Assembly (NCBI GenBank): GCA_951799445.1
Contig: OX637295.1
Span: 1,674,001 to 1,738,000, forward strand
Length of the DNA stretch: 64,000 nt
Reading direction: 5' to 3'
Source: Pseudisothecium myosuroides
Lineage: Eukaryota > Streptophyta > Bryopsida > Hypnales > Lembophyllaceae
This document shows positions 1-15,700 of the stretch, piece after piece. Below the pieces are notes generated by a model, which made no database searches, was not told the origin of the DNA, and saw only the letters and a list, made by a program, of their open reading frames with translations. Numbering within the stretch: the stretch's first letter is position 1; each line of letters begins with the position of its first letter. The position numbers and the translations under genes were made by a program.

Positions 1-1423
1 TGAAGGTTTCATGGAGTGTTAGGAGATGGTATACCTTGAAGGTTGTTTGTAGATGATGGCGGTGTTGCCAATTTACTAAATCTAAGGTTTCTCCTTGTGT
101 ACTTCAATTCTTGTGCAAGACTAGTCCTATTGAGATAAAGTAGGAGCATTTGGGAGTATTTGAGTAGCTTATTATTGGATGGTTATTCATTCATGCCTTG
201 TTGTTGTGTGGATTTGCTTTTAAGCATGTGCATGTTCTAGTGCTTGTAGTTTACGACATCTCTTGTAAACGATGTAGAGTGACACGACAAAACCCCTAAA
301 AGACAAAACTTGACATATTAATTTAATTGATTTTTGAATATAAGATGATTTTTTTTAATTTCTGAAAAATATGAAATATAAATACACTCAAGATATACAT
401 CTCCAATAAAAATCTCAAATTCATGCGAGTCAAGCTTAAAAAGTTATTGCAAAAGAAAGATTCAGCACTCCCTTTGTGACACATACCCAGTATCGGTGTT
501 TCTTGCAATGACTCCACAACTGAAGAAGAGATTTCTAAGCTTCAACTCTAGCGATTACAACAAATACTTGAATCAAAATGACAAGCTAAGTGGAGGTTGG
601 GTGCTAGTAGCATTGAGGTGGAGGTCCTTAGTGGACACATTGAGGTGGATTTGAAAAGTGTATTTTCATTTTTAACAATTTTTTGGTAGTCTATAGAACA
701 TCTCTTTTTTCCTAAATCTTGAAGGACCCCTTCATTGGGGACCAAAATTCTATTTTTTTGACTATTACAACCTTAGCCAGAAGTTGATGTTTAAAATTAA
801 TTAGGTCTGAAATGGCTACAATTCTCTATTATTAGGGATGGCATTGGCAGAGCACAACAAAGGGCCCTATTTGAGTTTGTAAGTAGAGAATCAACAATGA
901 CAGAGTAGGTGGAGGTTGGGCGCCAATAGCATTGAGGTGGAGGTCTTGGACAAATACATGGAGGCAGATTCGAAAAGCACAACCTAGATAACTCACAATT
1001 GCAACGCTAGTTGAGTCACAAGTAGTGTAGTCGCTTGATGGGTGAAATTGGAACCCCTTATTTCAAGGCATAGTTTGAAAAAGCAAAGGTTCAACAATTC
1101 AGAGGCCAAACATAGGAAGATAAAAAAAATTTCAATTTTTTTCATTAAACCTGAAGATGAAAGTATGAAAACAACAACTATTGATTGTTTTTATCAATCA
1201 AATTTCATCATGGATACCATATGTGAAGGTCTGATCCGGCAGTCAAGTGCCGGATCTGATATTTCCATGTCTAATTCTCAGGGGTCCACATCACTTCAGA
1301 CCATTCACATGATGACACGTCTCACTTTTTTTCAAAAATGACTTAATTTTTGCCAAATCTGACTTTCACGTAGGGTATGTCCACTATTCATATGACCACC
1401 TTCTATAAATGATTGTTTTTGTA
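1..1423. other. Intergenic spacer, no supported gene
   Basis: AT-rich sequence without a convincing reading frame. Two degenerate copies of a segment around GTGGAGGTTGGG...GCATTGAGGTGGAGGTC lie near 590-660 and 900-985. They give short look-alike peptides on the minus strand and are best read as decayed repeats. A small perfect inverted repeat, GATCCGGCA...TGCCGGATC, sits near 1232-1255. Nothing else is recognised. Confidence 0.6.
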
Positions 1424-1995
1424 CTCGTTCCGTCCCAAAATAATTCTGGGGTTTCCAAATATGTTTGGTCCAAATTAAATTTAAAATCAACTCTCCACAA
1501 CTTGATCAACAACAATTGAAGCTAGTTTGAACACCCTCAGGCAAAAGAATCCACAAATGCCACGCTCCAAAGTATATATAGCAATTTGATCCCTACAAAG
1601 GCAATCAAAAAGCAACCTCTAACCAACTAAAGGTGATGAATTCAACCTACAACTGTGCAACATAGATTTCTAACAAATCTCTTGTTGAGAACCTCATAGA
1701 GTTGAATTACAAGACATCATCAAAATTGAATACAAAGGGCATCATTAGACTTCCCTATACTAACATTGCTCGAAGAATGATCCAAATTAATAGCACTCGA
1801 GCAACTCCAAAAAGGGGGGAAATTTGTCAATTTTGTAGCCTATTTTCAACATGCACCACTTCACTATTGACTTCCGTCCTTTCATGCCTAACAACATTGA
1901 CTAGAAGCTACAATAACAATGCAATCCCTTGAAAATAGGAGCAACTCACACGTTAATTTAGTCATTTCCAAGAAACCCCAAATTTATTTTGGGAG
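1424..1995. mobile_element. Stowaway-like MITE (Tc1/mariner type), degenerate
   Basis: The left end reads CTCGTTCCGTCCCAAAATAA then TTCTGGGGTTTC. The right end, read on the other strand, is CTCCCAAAATAAATTTGGGG then TTTC, and both ends are flanked by TA. This matches the Stowaway terminus (CTCCCTCCGTCCCAAAA) and its TA target site. The right end lacks the CCGT block of the left end. No transposase frame is present inside, so it is non-autonomous. Confidence 0.6.
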
Positions 1996-1997
1996 TA

Positions 1998-3031
1998 TTA
2001 TGATAGAGAAGTCCAAATGATCTAAAAAAATTTACACATACTCTTAACATATCTATGCAATAGAACTACAAGAGTTACTAAGCATGCACGCAGCTAGGCT
2101 GAAGTTAGAAGCCCTGCAAGTTTGTCACCTTTGAGCAAAAAATGAAAAATCACAGGGTCCTTTTCTAAGAAGGCTATGATCTCATCAATGGCAGTAGTCT
2201 TAACCCAATTTCACTCTCTTGCATCCCAATGCAATAAAATTGCACTAAGTATGGAATTGGCATATAAAGAGTGGGAATTCGGTTGAAAAGCCACCATTTT
2301 ACAAATTAATGAAACATATACATACATGGAAAAAGGATCACACATTAATCCACAATCTGAAGGCACACTTTAGTATCTTTGGAACCGCATAGGGAACTAA
2401 GAGTCACATTAACATCCCCAAGAACCCCAATGGGATGCTGTGCGATTTTACTTCGACCACATATAATGTATCCATTGCTCTCAAAAATGACTTTACCAAA
2501 ATACATTCCTTGATTTCCGTGAATCCAATATGTGTAACTGTGCGCAGTGACTTCCTAACTTAGTTACCGTACTGTTACGACTTATAAAAAATTCTCAAGA
2601 ATCTTCCCAAATTTGAGAATCTGATAGACACACATTGAAATTCTCAAGAATCTTCCCAAATTTGAGAATCTGATAGACACACATTGAAATTCTCAAGAGT
2701 AAACTTTCAAGCACCAGTTAGATTACAACACAGATTTTTCGCAAGGTGTGATCCTAATGAACAGTGTCTACAGAAAAATGCGTTCCAGCATAAATGTCGC
2801 ATTGCCTGTCAATAACTTTATAACAATCCAAAAATTATCAAATGAGGATAATTAACAAGTACATAACAAGAACATATCTTCACAAGAAGACCACAAATCA
2901 TCTGAGAAAAATAACTAGAGCACCAAGTAAGATTTGAAGCAGAAGACTCATTTCTTTGACACCAAGATGCAACCCAGCACATCACCATCCATTATGACAG
3001 TAGAATTCAGTCTCTTACAGCAATGGCAAAC
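1998..3031. other. Spacer and probable 3' UTR of the NAC alpha gene
   Basis: Low-complexity AT-rich DNA. The segment next to 3032 is presumably the 3' UTR of the minus-strand NAC alpha gene. It contains a 49-bp tandem repeat, listed separately. No other coding sequence is seen. Confidence 0.5.
2589..2701. repeat. 49-bp tandem repeat, 2.3 copies
   Basis: The unit starts AAATTCTCAAGAATCTTCCC and ends CACACATTG. It occurs twice without a visible mismatch (2589-2637, 2638-2686) and a third time partially. The lack of divergence points to a recent duplication downstream of the NAC alpha gene. Confidence 0.9.
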
Positions 3032-4882
<1,851 letters not shown>

Positions 4883-5200
4883 GGCGAGTGTGAGTGTGAG
4901 GGGAGACTTGGTGTGATTGTGGGCGTGATGGAGCGGAAGCAGCAGCAGCGGCGGCGAGACGGGGGTGGAGATGAAGGAACGCGAAAGAGGGCGACTGAGG
5001 GGATACGGCACAGCCTTGAGAGGGGGTGAGATGATCTGGATCGTTGGATTTGGGGGGACGGGGGGAGAGAGACACCGTTAGATCGTGAGGCCAATCCGTG
5101 CTTGGTCGTCTGGTTCGGTTTGGTGTGGCAGAATGCGGCTCAGTCTGCAAAGGGAGAGGGACCAGGGATTTTTATTTTTTCATTTTTTATGAAGTGCCAA
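4883..5200. promoter_or_regulatory. Presumed 5' UTR/promoter of the NAC alpha gene
   Basis: A GC-richer stretch directly upstream of the NAC alpha start on the minus strand, rich in CT/GA tracts. It drops abruptly to AT-rich spacer near 5160. No TATA box is obvious. The open frames here are shadows of low-complexity sequence. Confidence 0.4.
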
Positions 5201-7069
5201 AAGAGTGGCGATACAAAATGTTATAGTGGTACTCTAAATATGAACATTCATCCATATATTGCATACATATATTGCATACATATATTGCATAGAAGATATC
5301 ACATTAGGGGAGGCCACCCATTTCCGATCAAATAAGGAATTACACATATTTGCAGGGTGGGTTTCTTCGATGGGGAATTTTCCTGTGTGCAGAAATAGAG
5401 TTCGGAAGGTTTCCATAATTTTCCAGATTTTTTTTTTCCAAAATATAATTACTATGAATTTTTCAGCAAAAGATTTTGTTTTTCCCATATCGGTGATATG
5501 GGGCTTGCTATTTCCGACCATGGGCTGAAAACAAAATTGACAAGAGGTGGTTACAATATTGAGAGTCTTGTGGCCAATCATTATAAGCCACAACTGCGTT
5601 GGGAACTATGCTACAATGAATCACTATTCATGAAAAGAGAACAGTACACATAGCCACAATGGGGAGGGTGATCAAGAATGGGTTGCCTCCCCTAGCACAT
5701 ATCACATATCCATAATTCTATTTTCATCTGCAATCTGGCGATTTCATTCCAATAAATTTGAAGTTTTATGGCAAAAAACTGCACAATTTGTCATCATTTT
5801 CTAGCCAAGTTATTTTTTTTGGTGCAATCCGGCACTAAAAAGCCAAAAAAAAGATCCTGAGAGGATCAAGGATTTTTCTTTCATTTATTTTGAGCAGTGT
5901 GAAAAAAGATTTTTATTGGAGTAATGTCATTGTTTAAGTCTATGTAAATGATGAAATTGTAAAATGCGGAGGAAATTTGAATTATTCAACCAAAAGAATT
6001 CACAATCATCCCCCCAAAAGCGATATTGGCAAACCAATGATTTCATCTATTGAAAATGGAGGAATGTATTGCCTAATAATCCTTCAAAAAAATTGTATTG
6101 CTTATTATATTTGAGTGAAATATCACTAAAAAACATACACTGGAGAGAGGGACATTTTTCCATTTTGAAGCCCATTTTCATTATATAAAATTTGTTATGG
6201 TCACCAATGAGTCATATTTAAACATTAGATAAGACAACAATAATTTAGAATATGAATGCTTAATTTCAAGAGCTTATAATTAGAGCTATTAGAAATAGAT
6301 GAAGTATATCCAAGTATGTTGAAAAGACAATTTTTGTTTATTTTTCAATAATGCAACTAGCGTGGTTAGTTGGTGCTTCATGATTATTGTGCAAGGTCAA
6401 AATGAGTTTATTTAGGGATGGAAAGAGAAGAAAAACTTGTAAAAATAATTCATATTATAATCTATTTTGTTATAATTATTCAAAATCTACATCCACTTGC
6501 CCCCTAGATTCTTAGGGTTTAACTTTGGAAGAACATAGTTCTATCACCAAGGTAGTTTGCCAAAAATATTTAGATTCTTGAAAGAATAGATGTATTCTTT
6601 ATCTCTACAATTTCTTAAAAATTCATCTGTAGGATACTTTTAGTCCTTTGAGTTGTTACATGACTTAGCTCTTTTAGGTGTCCCTACCTTAGGAACTTTG
6701 CAAAAAAAAATTTAGGATCCAATTCCATAAAAATGAATCAAAGATAATTATTTATAGATAAAAAAATAATTAATGTTTCAAAATTTCTTTCATCAAACTC
6801 AATCTTTCCTAATTTCCTATGTTGAAAAAAAAATTACATTCTAAAATTTTATTATATCAATTTTAATTCAAGGTAAAAAAAATCTTTGAAGAGTTTGAAT
6901 GATGTTTGGAGAAGATCCAGCCTAGGAATATTCTAGAATTTGAAGAGTAGGTCTTCTTTTTGTAGTAGAGGTTCATAATATCATTAATTAGTTGTAGAAG
7001 ATCCCTAAACTTGTGAAAAGAACCAAACTTAGGAACAAATGATCTTCCAAATAATGACGTGGACTCTTC
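5200..7069. other. AT-rich spacer, no supported gene
   Basis: No coding sequence is recognised. A 13-bp tandem (TATTGCATACATA, about three copies) lies at 5255-5290. The segment about 6290-6540 has diverged relatives near 8600-8740 and 62680-62890 in the window (shared text such as GAAGTATATCCAAGTATGT). It is therefore an old dispersed repeat. Confidence 0.5.
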
Positions 7070-7330
7070 ATTAGGAAAAATTTCAGCCCCTCAACAAGGC
7101 CGGAAGTCTTGCACCCCCACGGTGCATTTAGGAAAAAAATTAAAAAAAAACTTTTTTTTTTTTTAAAATTTGAAAAATGACGTGGCACTATTGGTGCCAC
7201 GTCAGTGCCATGTTAGATTGGAAATTTTTTAAATATAAAAAAAAAATCATTTTTTTTTCTATAATTGCACCCCGGAGGTGCCAAAAATAAAAAACTGGCA
7301 GCCTTCTTGAGGGCTGAAATTTTTCCTAAT
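7070..7330. mobile_element. MITE with ~30-bp terminal inverted repeats and a G-box-like central hairpin
   Basis: The left end ATTAGGAAAAATTTCAGCCC is answered at the right end by GGGCTGAAATTTTTCCTAAT. The similarity continues inward for about ten more bases (TCAA.AAGGC). There is no coding capacity. The centre holds a perfect 11-bp palindromic stem, TGACGTGGCAC / GTGCCACGTCA (7179-7204). The transposon superfamily is not determined, because the target duplication is ambiguous. Confidence 0.7.
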
Positions 7331-8796
7331 GATTTATGATTCATACTAAAGTTCATATTGTCCTTTACTTTAAGCCTATGATTCTTAAGCCTTCAAGAAT
7401 ATTTTAGAACCCACATATGTTATTAATTTGTTATAGAATATTATGCAAGTTAGAAGGTTGTGAAAATGAAAGTCTTTCACTTTCTTTGAGTTGATCAAGT
7501 GAATGTTTAGTATTGAAAAAAATTCAAGTAACATGATAGGAATGTTTTGTTCTAATACACATATAGAAAAACTTCTTTGAAATCAAATAAACAAGGTCTT
7601 TGAGTAACTATGCATTTCTATCAATAATTGTCAAATTTTAAGGTAATATTGTCTTTATCATAAAAAACACGGCTTCCATTCATGATGAATACACCTATTC
7701 ATTCAAGAATAATTACATGATGGTGCAGAATAACTTTTGATCTCTTCTTGTTGGTGTATTCTCCATGATGGTGTGTAAAGAATACACCTATTCATTTAGA
7801 TTTTGAATGAATAGGTATATTTTGCACCATCATGAAATTATGTACCATTCATAATGAATAGGCTAATTACATGATGGTGTAGAATAACTTTTGATCTTGT
7901 CTTGTTGTAAGCATGAAACATAAACTTCTCTAGCATGATTAGATTCTGTATAATCATGCCTTCTTTTCATCCTAAAAGAATGCAAGTTGAATAAGAATGA
8001 TATTTTTTAATTTCAGTACATTGCTTGTACTAATGTAAGGAATCTAAGTATGTAATGGCATTGATGTTGAGGTTAAAGAAGGCATACATTTATGAGAAGT
8101 GTATTTTGGATAGTCTATTGTTGAATACAAATTATGTTGATTTAAAAAACAATAATTATGAGTTTTGAATGTTGATAACCTAGAGTTTTATTTTTGTATG
8201 AATGTGATATTTCAATTTCCATCAACATTATTTTATGAATTCCAGTGGAGATGCATTGAGACAACTACATCTAAACTCAACTAAATTAGAAATTCAGTAC
8301 ATGATTTCTATTATTAAACTATCTGAGTTTTTATTGGACCTTATTGGATATTAATTTGGACTTCTACATTTTCTTAACATTAATGCATTTGGAACAATAT
8401 ATGAATAAACAATGGATTTTAAAAGTGCTCAAAATAGGAGTGCTCAAAATTGATCCTAGGTTCTCATGAATACAAATTGTACATTCTAAACAAGAATATC
8501 TAAGGGTGAGTTCCAAAAACAAGTCATAAAAAAATACAGTTCCTTCATCTTTAACAGAGCCAACATTCAGTGCATGTACTCTATAATGAACATTTTTCAA
8601 GAGCATTATATGAAATAGACGAAGTATATCCAAGTATGTCTCAAAACAATTATTGTCTATTCTTGATCATTGGATGCTTCATAATTCTTTTACAAAGGTT
8701 CCAAATCAATTCATCTCAATATAAGAACCAAACGAATAAATTAAATTTCTGAATTTCTGAATTCTTGTATTGCCAACTTTTATCTATACCTTAAGT
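7331..8796. other. AT-rich spacer with direct and inverted repeats
   Basis: No gene is recognised. TTACATGATGGTG(C/T)AGAAT, followed by AACTTTTGATC, occurs near 7714 and again near 7864. Between them lies an inverted repeat around GAATACACCTATTCATTTAG (7788-7830). Together these form a small decayed repeat cluster. Confidence 0.5.
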
Positions 8797-9135
8797 TCGA
8801 ATGTTTGTTTTGTTTGTTTGTCACGTTGAGATCTCCCGGACCATGCGTCCCCTGAATCACGGAGGCGTGCTTGGTAATGTCAGAAAGCCCTTGGGGAGGA
8901 GGGGTGCACGAGCTTGGTTTTGTGGCGTTTGGACCTACGGTGCGAAAGTTATGGATATATTTTTGAGTTATTGTTGGATCTTAAATTGTACTAAATTATG
9001 TATCTTTTGAACCGTGAGTCAAATTATCACATTCTTGGTACCGTTGGAAAGCCCTTGGCCAAGAGGAGTACCTGGGCTTTGTTTCGTGGTATTTGGACCC
9101 ACGATCGGAAAGTTATGGATTTTTTTAGTTATTTT
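8797..9135. repeat. Diverged ~165-bp tandem duplication
   Basis: Two units share the order CTTGGTA...GAAAGCCCTTGG...GGTTTTGTGGCGTTTGGACC...GAAAGTTATGGAT. The first is around 8870-8960 and the second around 9035-9125. The units are GC-richer than their surroundings and imperfect. Their origin is not recognised. Confidence 0.6.
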
Positions 9136-9259
9136 TGGTTTAAAAAATGACTTTTATTTTTGTTTTGGTTGTGGCAATGGCACAGGGCTACACTAGTATG
9201 TTTGAAAATTCCATAAGGTAGTCTGTTTAAAAAGCAACCAAGCTATAAAAACAATCATG

Positions 9260-9781
9260 CCATAGAGGTACATTTTGCTTTCTTCCATGTACCATCAATG
9301 TACATTTCAGACAAACAGAGATCAAATAACGCCCAAAATCTAAACATCACATAGATTCCAGAACCCCGCATAACAGAAAGAGCACCACACATCAAAGATC
9401 CCAACGACTGTACATCAAAGATTCAACCGAAAACGAACGAAAAGTGAACGTAAAAGTAGACATTTCAACGAAAAAGTAAAAAAATCGACGAAAAAGACGG
9501 AAAAGATCTTTTTGGGATGCCGCCTCTCCCTCCGGATAACGTCTTGCGCAGCTCGGATTATAGTTTCCGAAGAACGAGAGAGGCGCATCAAAATTTTCCA
9601 CCTCTCTCAGTCTTTTCCATTTTCTCGCGCTCTTCTTAATTTGAAATTCGGTGGTTGTTTGTTTTTGTTTTTTTTGGATTTTTTGGGTTTTGGGTTTGAT
9701 GGACAAGGTTTACGGTGCTGGAGAAGGTTAGTTTCGGAGTATTCGCAAGCGCGTGGCGCTCAATTTTTCTGCGTCGCCATT
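9260..9781 (+). promoter_or_regulatory. Presumed promoter/5' UTR of the RNase J gene
   Basis: Base composition rises and pyrimidine tracts appear (CCACCTCTCTCAG, TTTTCTCGCGCTC) ahead of the ATG at 9782. The RNase J frame is open upstream to about 9512 without a better start. No TATA box is obvious. Confidence 0.4.
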
Positions 9782-12700
9782 ATGGAAAGCTTGCAGATAC
9801 ATTCGCGTCTGAATGCGTTGCAGGGGCAACCAGCTCATGAAGCTCAAGGCGCCTTGTTGAGGTCGGAATGGAAGGAAAGGAGAGGAGTAGGGCAACAAGT
9901 GCTACTGGAGTTCAACCATTTGCCGACTTCGCTAACGTCAAAAAACTTGTGCCGCAATTTGAATCGAAATTTAGGTCGGGATTCGATTATTCGAGCTCAA
10001 GGTATTGAAATGTGTCCCACTCTTACTGTGGAATGCATTGTGTCGAATTCAAATGGAGCTTCACACCATTAGATTGGATTTTGCTACACGCCAGTGTTGA
10101 AATTGCTGCAATGGGGCGCAGCTACTTGGTTCAAGAATGTGACTGAATTTTGTGACTGAATTTTTTGGGTGATGGGGGTTTGGGGAATGTGTCCTTCTCT
10201 TATTGTGAAAATGCTTTGTATCAAATTCAAATGGAGTTTCACAGCATTGGATTGGATTATGATACACGCTACTGTTGAAATTGCTGCAATGCGGCGCCAA
10301 ATGTGACTGAATTTTTGGGTGATGGCGGTTTTGGGGAATGAATGAGCAGCACCTGCTTCTGCTTCCACACAGCGGCAGTTGCGGCCTCGCCAGCATCGGA
10401 ATGGGCATTACGAAGGGCCGAAGCGCAGCCGCGACGACGCCGTGACGCGCAAGTTGAAGTCGTTTCATGAAGGCGCAGATGGACCGCCGTTGCGCGTGCT
10501 GCCCATCGGGGGACTGGGCGAGATTGGCATGAATTGTATGCTTGTTGGAAACTATGATCGCTACATTATGATCGACGCGGGTCTCATGTTCCCGGAGTAC
10601 GTGTTTGCTTACCCTGGAGAATTAGGGTTTAGGGTTTAAGGGTTCAGGGTGTAGCTCGCGTCGTGGTTAGGGTCGAAGCTTGTGGAGTCGGGAACCACCC
10701 CTGCAGTATACACAGGCAGGCACCCCTAGATGTCTCTACGAGTGACATCTTGCAGTTGCAGTGGAGGTTCCCGATTCTGTATCTATCTCGCTTGCCAGAC
10801 CTAGTTGCCACATTTCAGCTCTGAGCCTTGTTTGTTTCTATTCGTGGAATTTTGACTTTGTCAAGTATTCTTGGTGGCAAATCAAAACTGAATTCCAAAG
10901 AATGCATCACATGGATACCGTATGCAATAGTTATTAAAGTTCAAAGTTTTTTGGGTAGATAATTGAAAAGCGACGTGAGTATTGATGTTGAGGTGGTTCA
11001 TATTCTCAAAATAAGTAAGTTCTCATTGTTCAAGGATTTGTAGTGTTGCGTTTCGGTAGGTCTCGCAAGAAAGTGTGGTAACCTTAAGCAATGGTTTGAA
11101 AATGTAGGAAAATTTGGTGAGAGAGGTGCTACAGCGCGTTGGGGCATTGTTCCAGAGAATAAACTTCTCTGTCAAATAGAATTGGGACGTGGTTTTTGGG
11201 ATGATGGCATTCTAAGGTTTTTGAACAGGATTTTTGAAATTTTTCAATCAGTGAGAATTTTATTGGGGTTTTTACGGTAGCAGACATATGAAAAATATTC
11301 ATTTCTATTTGGGCTTTGGATACTTGCGATTAGTTGGTTAGCAGGAATTGAATTGATAAATATTTTGTTGCGTTATTGTTATTCACAGCTACGATGACCT
11401 GGGGATTCAAAAAGTGTTACCGGACACTGCATTTATTCATCGCTGGAGGGACAAAATTGAAGCTGTTATTATCACTCATGGCCATGAGGATCACATCGGA
11501 GCTCTACCATGGGTATTTTTTTGCTTCTCATTCTTACAGTTTCTGGTTGTTTTGTTCTGCTGTGCATATAGTTCTGAGAATCTCGCTGTGACTACCTCCT
11601 CCTGGATTCCTCCTTGTCTTCAAGGAGAATGGCTGAAATTTGCAATGATCTTGTTAGCAATTGAATGAGGATTTTATCGTCGTTCAGCATGTAATATTTG
11701 GATAATGGTTATAAATTTTCAAGTCAGACCCTGGGCTCTGCTGTTTAAATTTCATAATCAATATCTACGTTATAGCAATGATTTAGCAGAGTTGCTTTTG
11801 GGTGTTGCTACCTTATTGCAAAAGGCCTTCGTGTTGCAAAGCATGGGGGATATTTTCATTGAGCCTGTATGACTTATAGATTACTGTTTGGGCTCCCTTT
11901 CTTGTTATTTCTTATAGGTGATTCCAGCCCTTGACCCGAAAACTCCAATTTATGCAACGGGCTTCACCATGCAGGTACTGGGTTTTTTTTTTTCTGTCTT
12001 GTTCCAGTTGTTTCAATGAATTTTGTGTTCGATTTGATCAGTTTGGGCCACTTCCATAGATTAATGTAGCAGCTGACTGTTTGTTTGGATTCTGAATCAG
12101 CTAATCAAGAGGCGCCTCAAAGAGTATAACATACCAGCAGAAGGCAGACTGCGCACTTTCAGTATGCGCGCCCGCTTTGATGCTGGACCCTTTGAAATTG
12201 AGCCTATTCGAGTGACTCATTCCATTCCAGATTGCTGTGGACTTGTCCTAAGGTGTGCGGATGGAACCATTTTTCACACAGGTGACTGGAAGGTCAGTTT
12301 ACTGGATATTAATCTACCTTAATCTCAACCTTCTAAACACAATATGATTGTCCACATGCTCTGGACTTTCAGGCTCGTTTCCTGTTAAGTGCATCAAGAA
12401 TATTTACTTTTTAGCTGTTGTGCGTTATCAAGACCATAGAATCGTAATTAGTTAGTTTAGCCAGTGGAGCCATACGCTTATTGATCACCAAATATTTGAT
12501 GCTTCTGAAAGCTTTCTGCTTTATCTTGCTTTTCTGACTGTAGTAACCGATTACTGCAGATTGACGAATCCCCAGTGGATGGCAATGTTTTCGATCGCGT
12601 TGCTCTGGAGCAGCTCCAGAAGGAAGGCGTGACTTTGGTATTTTCAGTCGATCTCCAAGTAGTTCATTCACAAGTTTCAGTTTAGAAGAGTTCCAGATTT

Positions 12701-15700
12701 TTTTGTTTTTCTTTCTTTTTTCTCCTTCTTCGGCTGGGGTGGTTCTAAGAGTTTGGCTGAGGCTACCAATTTTGGAAACTTTGCACATTATTTTTGTTTA
12801 TTTCATAACCTCTACAATTCCTGGCGGTTTACATATTTCCTTTAAATATTGACTAAATATATCATATCTTGCTCCTTAACCCCTAAGCAAACCAAAGTTC
12901 ATATTCTGGATGATGACGTGAGTGCGCCGGCTGGTCAAAATGGAACTGAGGCCACTTCAGAATGATATTTCATTTACATATACTCTCATTCATCTAAAGT
13001 AATGCTGGAATTTTAAAAATCCACCGTCCAGTATGACCATTTTGATGAAATTGAGGTAAGTGAAATAGTTGTACAAAGATATAAGCCAAAATATGCATTA
13101 ATTCTGAAAAGCATTTGCGTGTTAAAGTGTCAAACTTCTTATCGGCTTGTAGCTGGACCAAAGTATTTGTCGAAATCTGACGATGTTTAGCCGAAAAGAA
13201 GAACGACTTTATGGACTGATCCCTGACCTAGAAACAGAAGCCAGATGGAGAGTGTGGTGCTCTTGCCATATTTGATAGATGTGGTTTTCTTTGAGTACGA
13301 GCTCAAGTCACAGTTTGTGGTTGATTGTACAGATGATGAGCGACTCTACAAATGTCCTGTCACCCGGCAGAACTACAAGTGAGGCCGACGTGGCAGAGGC
13401 TTTGATGCGCAAAATCGTGGATGCTAAAGGTCACCGTGTCATCACCACTCAATTTGCATCCAATGTCCATCGCTTGGGCTGTGTGAAAGCTGCTGCTGAA
13501 GTCTCGGGTCGGAAACTGGTTTTTATTGGACTTTCACTGAAGACCTACTTGGAAGCAGCCTGGAGGGACGGACAGGCTCCCTTCGACCCCTCTATCCTGG
13601 TACGCTCAACTCTGTATGCCCTGTGTGATGGCCTCAAATCTCTGTATTCTTGGTTTCAGTAAACCTCTTTATTTGATATATTGTTATATTTATGTTGGAA
13701 GACCGTAATGCACCATATAGTCTGCATAGCTTTTTAACGGTATTGCAGCAAAATGTAGACGAATTGTTCCTTTATTTTAGATAAAATGTAGACAAAGTGT
13801 TGCTCTATCGTACACGTTTCTTCAGCATTTTGACCTGGAACTATGGCTTACTCAGGTAAAAGCGGAGGATATGGACGCCTATGCCCCAAGTCAACTTCTT
13901 ATTGTTACCACCGGATCTCAGGTTTGTCTTGAATTACTGCTTCCTTTACCGTCATAAACTTTTTATGTTGGTTAAATTTTAGAACACATTTTGGCGGAGG
14001 TGTGGTGGAGGCAGATGTGGTTTTTGGAGCACGTCTGAGTTTGATATTTTCTGTTGGGGCAGGCAGAACCGCGGGCAGCGCTGAATTTGGCTTCTATGGG
14101 TTCCAGTCGCCTACTCAAGTTGCACAAGGACGATGTTATTCTCTATTCTGCTAAGGTGATTTTTTCAAACATCTGCGCAGTTCAGTGGTAGTTTGAACGG
14201 TTGATGCGTTTTTGGTTTCTCATTCTTGACCGTGAGTTATGCCCTTGTTGATTGTATAGATATCGGGATCTAGTCTCGGATCTAGTTCTGTCGTTCTTGA
14301 CTATTGCCAGAACACAGCAATGTTAAGATTACTCATTTCAGTTCATCTGTATAACTTTAACATTTCCTGCCCATACAGATGATTCCAGGAAACGAGACTC
14401 GAGTGATGAAGATGATGAATCGTATTGCAGAGATGGGACCTAATCTCGTAATGGGAAGGGGAGAGAATCTGCACACGTCTGGCCATGCATATCGCGGTGA
14501 GCTGGTAAAGACGTCTCACCAGAGTTCTTTCCGTCCACCTCTTTTACTCTGTCCCCTCTTTAGTTAACAAATTCTTCAGTTATAACCCCTTGAGGATCGA
14601 GAAGCCAAGTTGGACCGTTTTTTTAGCATTTTTTAGCAGGTCATGTGGGGACCTTCTTTTTTCCACTTTTATTAAAAAAAATTTATCAAACATGCAATCT
14701 TCCTCGCTGATTCTGGTGGTATAAAATTTGGTCGTATCTGGATTATGTTGTTCACAATATGATCACTCTAACCGGCCATTAAAAACCACGAATCTTGGTC
14801 TCATAGGAGTTAATGCGGTTGATAGTTTTGCATTTATCCAACATCAAAGATTTACGATTTCACAGCAGTCTTCATGATTTGTTTGTAGGGAGTAAGGTTA
14901 TATTTCACAATCTGACAAGGGATGGCCTGCGTTTGTTCGTTTTTGAAGGAGGAGGTCTTGAGACTGGTTAAACCGCAACACTTCCTACCCGTTCATGGAG
15001 AATTTGCCTTTCTCAAGGAACATGAGCTTCTTGGCAAAGCTCAGGGCATCAGACACACTGCAGTACGTCATTATTCATGAAGCGTTAATCTTTTTCTTTT
15101 TGTTGATCATACTATTTTTTTAATCTTGAGAAGCTGCTGATTTTAGGAATTTCTAGTAACCGTCTATCAGTTCAGGAATCGATTATGATATTTGACTTAC
15201 GTAAAATCTGAAATCTTTTCCCTTTGGTCGATGACAGGTTATTAAGAATGGTGAGATGTTGGGAGTAGCTCCATTGAGGAACGGTCGAGTGCTTTCCAGT
15301 GGGTTCTCCCCGCTTGGGAGAGAGAAATTGAAGGTCAGCTGCAACTGTTGCTTCCTCTTGTGTTGTTAAAATTCTCTGTCTTAGGATCAGTCTAGACTGT
15401 TGCATTATCTACCGTATTAGGCTTTTAATGTTCGGATTTTCATTTTCTCTTCGTAAGTTCTGTTTATATTTTTCTTGAAGCTAGAGTGCTTCCTTTCCGG
15501 GATTCTGATGCCCTACTTAGTGTTGCATTATTTATCTCATGTAACAGAGATTTGTAAGTGGATTTAGAGATGTGTATTAAAACCAAGAAGCCAGAAATCT
15601 GTAGGTTCTTGTATATTACTCTGAAATATCTTGACAGAAACGTCAATGTAGTGATGTGGTTTCCATGAATTGTCGCTGCAGTTGATGTATAACGATGGGG

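Noticed and set aside
9512..9781. N-terminal extension of RNase J
   Set aside because: The frame is open, but the extra peptide is Phe/Leu-rich low-complexity sequence in what looks like the 5' UTR. The ATG at 9782 gives a sensible transit peptide.
10619..10650. Internal telomere or chromosome-fusion site
   Set aside because: Only a few imperfect TTTAGGG units inside an intron, far too short.
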